DNA from: JBHAEP01 sp041855665
Lineage (GTDB): Bacteria > Patescibacteriota > Saccharimonadia > Saccharimonadales > Saccharimonadaceae
Assembly (NCBI GenBank): GCA_041855665.1
Contig: JBHAEP010000030.1
Location: 1 to 7,604, forward strand
DNA: 7,604 nt
Direction of reading: 5' to 3'
Positions within the stretch are counted from its first letter, which is position 1. Each line of letters begins with the position of its first letter. This document shows positions 6,255 to 7,604 of the stretch, in pieces. The position numbers were made by a program, and so were the translations under genes. The notes under the pieces were generated by a model that was not told the DNA's origin, ran no database searches, and saw only the letters and a list, made by a program, of their open reading frames with translations.

Positions 6255-6581
6255 TTAAATATACTGATGATATAAGGCGTTTGCCGGCAGACCGTAACGA
6301 GCACTTTTTAGATAAAGTGTGTGTTTACGGTCTGATTTTGGGTTAATTTTAGGGTTTCCGTTGGCCATAGATCGAAGCAGATGGCTACTAGCAGATTTTT
6401 CACTATGTGTATGCGGTTCGGCTTTGACCTTAGTGTGGTCGATTTCAGTGTAATTATTAAAAGATACTGCAGTAAATTTATCTATTCCGGTATCATGGAT
6501 TGCTACGCCAAATAAAGCGCTAGCTCCAAGTATTACCCACAGGGGTTTAATAATAAAACTTTTTATAATATCTGTACTCAT
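6255..6581 (-). CDS. Small membrane-anchored protein of unknown function (108 aa)
   Basis: I do not recognise this protein. It has a short basic-to-neutral N-terminus (K7, K12), then one hydrophobic segment at about residues 14-28 (LWVILGASALFGVAI), suggesting a single membrane anchor with the rest outside. The tail is polar and contains seven histidines, with PHTHSEKSASSHLL at 56-69. The last residues, SARYGLPANALYHQYI (93-108), faintly resemble the first helix of soluble lytic transglycosylase domains, but the catalytic glutamate region that should follow is absent because the frame ends there. Support for a real gene comes from a near-consensus promoter upstream (6645-6673), an ATG start and the membrane-segment pattern. 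Against it, there is no Shine-Dalgarno sequence (the upstream strand is A-rich), and a large inverted repeat lies inside it. It converges on valS with one base between stops. Confidence 0.6.
   Translation of the reverse strand: MSTDIIKSFIIKPLWVILGASALFGVAIHDTGIDKFTAVSFNNYTEIDHTKVKAEPHTHSEKSASSHLLRSMANGNPKINPKSDRKHTLYLKSARYGLPANALYHQYI
6288..6339 (+). terminator. Nested inverted repeat, probable valS terminator lying inside the convergent gene
   Basis: CAGACCGTAA (6288-6297) pairs perfectly with TTACGGTCTG (6325-6334). Nested within, CACTTT (6302-6307) pairs with AAAGTG (6314-6319) around the loop TTAGAT. The plus strand continues with ATTTT (6335-6339), a short T-run, and the element sits 34 bases past the valS stop, where a terminator would be expected. 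On the other strand it encodes residues of about 83-98 of the small membrane protein. The T-run is weak, so some read-through is likely. Confidence 0.55.
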
Positions 6582-6644
6582 TTTTGTTTGTCTTTTTTGT
6601 TTTTAATTTTTATTTATATTACATATTTTTTCAATATTACTACT

Positions 6645-6673
6645 ATATTAGCATATGCTTTTAAAAATGTCAA
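6645..6673 (-). promoter_or_regulatory. Near-consensus sigma70 promoter for the small membrane protein
   Basis: On the minus strand, TTGACA (6673 down to 6668, all six bases consensus) is followed by a 17-base spacer and TAATAT (6650 down to 6645). A TG one base before the -10 makes it an extended -10. Transcription would start at about 6638, leaving a very A+T-rich leader of about 57 nt before the ATG at 6581. It is back to back with the promoter of the HIT gene. Confidence 0.72.
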
Positions 6674-6699
6674 GACTATGCTTAAGCTATAAAAAATTA

Positions 6700-6708
6700 T
6701 GCTACAAT
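6700..6708 (+). promoter_or_regulatory. Extended -10 promoter of the HIT-rlmH operon, implying a leaderless mRNA
   Basis: TGCTACAAT matches the extended -10 pattern and ends seven bases before ATG 6716, so transcription should begin at or within a base or two of the start codon. No good -35 and no Shine-Dalgarno sequence are visible. Confidence 0.55.
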
Positions 6709-6715
6709 ATAAAAT

Positions 6716-7123
6716 ATGGAAGATTCTATTTTTACGAAAATTATCAGGGGTGATATCCCGTCTTATAAAGTTTACGAAGATGATATAGTCTATGCGATGC
6801 TGGATATTGATCCTTTAAGTGATGGTCATCTTTTGGTTATCCCTAAGAAGCAAATTGATCTTTTGTGGGATTTAGATGATGAAACTTATCAATACACTTG
6901 GAAGGTAAGTAAGCAGCTAGCGAAGGTGATGCAAGAATTTTTTAATCCAAAGCGTGTTGGTGTAGTAGTGGAAGGTTTTGGAGTGCCACATGCGCACGTT
7001 CACTTGGTGCCTCTTTATGATGATGATGTTTTGCAGCTCCATCACGGCTATCCAGTCGATAAGGATTCTTTAGAAGAGGTTGCTAAGAAGTTTAGTCAAA
7101 GTTGTCAGAATTTAAATGATTAA
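6716..7123 (+). CDS. HIT-family (histidine triad) nucleotide hydrolase/transferase
   Basis: HIT proteins of the Hint branch hydrolyse nucleoside phosphoramidates and acyl-adenylates such as aminoacyl-AMP; the physiological substrate is usually uncertain. The protein is 135 aa, typical for the family. The N-terminal IFTKIIRGDIPSYKVYEDD (residues 5-23) and LDIDPLSDGHLLVIPK (29-44) are classic. The histidine triad is H92-A-H94-V-H96 in PHAHVHLVPL (91-100), and H94 is the expected nucleophile. There is no signal peptide, so it should be cytoplasmic. The start is placed by the family N-terminus and by the -10 element just upstream. It overlaps rlmH by eight bases, so the two are co-transcribed. 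A HIT subgroup beyond Hint-like cannot be assigned by eye. Confidence 0.94.
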   Translation: MEDSIFTKIIRGDIPSYKVYEDDIVYAMLDIDPLSDGHLLVIPKKQIDLLWDLDDETYQYTWKVSKQLAKVMQEFFNPKRVGVVVEGFGVPHAHVHLVPLYDDDVLQLHHGYPVDKDSLEEVAKKFSQSCQNLND

Positions 7124-7571
7124 AGTTGTCTGTATCGGTAAAAAGCACGAGAAATGGATTTCTTCGGGCATAGAGATGTATCAGGAGCGTCTGAAACAGC
7201 CTTGGAATATCAATTGGGACCTTTTGCCACATAGTAATTTTAGTGAAGATAGAGCGCGAGCAGAGGAGTCTGAGCGCATTTTGAAGCGCATTAAGCCCGA
7301 TGATTTCGTGGTGTTGCTAGATGAGCGTGGTAAAAACATTTCATCGATAGATTTAGCTGGCATTTTTGAAGATAAATTCAATTTCAGTCGCGAAATTGTG
7401 GTTATTGTAGGCGGGGCGTATGGTGTAGATCAGACGATTTTTAATCGAGCTAATTTTATTTGGTCGCTTTCTAAGCTGGTTTTTCCGCATCAAATGGTCA
7501 GGTTGATTTTGACTGAGCAGATCTATAGAGCACAGGAAATCTCCAGCGGTGGTAAATACCACCATATTTAA
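7116..7571 (+). CDS. rlmH: 23S rRNA (pseudouridine1915-N3)-methyltransferase RlmH
   Basis: RlmH is a small SPOUT-class enzyme that uses S-adenosylmethionine to methylate pseudouridine 1915 in helix 69 of 23S rRNA, acting on assembled ribosomes as a homodimer. The 151 aa match the family length (about 155). Visible are the beta-strand opening IKVVCIGKKH (residues 2-11), VVLLDERGKNISS (65-77), the SAM-binding trefoil-knot glycine motif IVVIVGGAYGVD (94-105), WSLSKLVFPHQMVR (116-129), LTEQIYRA (132-139) and the C-terminal YHH (148-150) implicated in catalysis in this family. The ATG overlaps the end of the HIT gene by eight bases and has no Shine-Dalgarno sequence, so translation probably depends on ribosomes terminating on the HIT gene. 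Confidence 0.96.
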   Translation: MIKVVCIGKKHEKWISSGIEMYQERLKQPWNINWDLLPHSNFSEDRARAEESERILKRIKPDDFVVLLDERGKNISSIDLAGIFEDKFNFSREIVVIVGGAYGVDQTIFNRANFIWSLSKLVFPHQMVRLILTEQIYRAQEISSGGKYHHI

Positions 7572-7600
7572 TTGACTATTTATATTTTTTATGTTAAAAT
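7572..7600 (+). promoter_or_regulatory. Near-consensus promoter for the next gene to the right
   Basis: TTGACT (7572-7577, five of six consensus bases) begins on the base after the rlmH stop. A 17-base spacer leads to TAAAAT (7595-7600), with TG at 7592-7593 giving an extended -10. The start would fall a few bases beyond the window. No terminator is seen between rlmH and this promoter. Confidence 0.65.
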
Positions 7601-7604
7601 ATAA

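Noticed and set aside
1..7604. CRISPR array, insertion sequence, prophage or toxin-antitoxin module
   Set aside because: No regularly spaced repeats, transposase or integrase motifs, terminal inverted repeats or toxin-like small gene pairs are visible. The window is mostly housekeeping genes with short intergenic gaps.

Overview
The window is an A+T-rich, densely packed bacterial segment. It carries six confidently identified genes, one probable small membrane-anchored protein, and possibly the last codons of another gene at the left edge. The gene set and several protein details suggest a Candidate Phyla Radiation bacterium, most likely Saccharibacteria (TM7). These details are a MurE-like ligase without the usual N-terminal domain, a FemAB-type transferase with a GIAPDGDMNHPWIGF segment, and a compact ValRS. 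The lineage call is inference from sequence style, not from a marker gene. TGA is used as a stop (end of tsaD), so the genome does not use the Gracilibacteria/Absconditabacteria code in which UGA encodes glycine.

Left part (1-1378): a MurE-like Mur ligase lies on the minus strand. It ends inside a hairpin with T-runs on both sides, a likely two-way terminator, and a plus-strand reading frame may end just before it.

Centre-left (1379-3513): a divergent intergenic region separates murE from a plus-strand pair. This pair is tsaD (tRNA t6A synthesis) translationally coupled by an ATGA overlap to a FemAB-like peptidoglycan bridge transferase. Cell-wall precursor and cell-wall cross-bridge functions therefore flank the tRNA-modification gene.

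Centre (3514-6253): valyl-tRNA synthetase, starting at ATG 3704. It is preceded by a promoter and a roughly 120-nt leader that can fold into a long helix enclosing two small hairpins and followed by six T's. This looks like a terminator or attenuator and is the most interesting regulatory element in the window.

Right part (6254-7604): a 108-aa predicted membrane-anchored protein on the minus strand converges on valS with one base between the stop codons. It has its own near-consensus promoter. A large nested inverted repeat lies within its coding region, where it could also terminate valS. Divergent from it is an overlapping pair, a HIT-family hydrolase and rlmH (23S rRNA methyltransferase). 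A near-consensus promoter for the next gene begins on the base after the rlmH stop codon.

A recurring theme is that murE, tsaD and the HIT gene each have a -10 element only 7-9 bases before the start codon and no Shine-Dalgarno sequence. This suggests leaderless transcripts, whereas the internal operon gene femAB and the long-leader gene valS do have Shine-Dalgarno sequences. Most genes here serve translation (t6A modification, tRNA charging, rRNA methylation) or peptidoglycan assembly.
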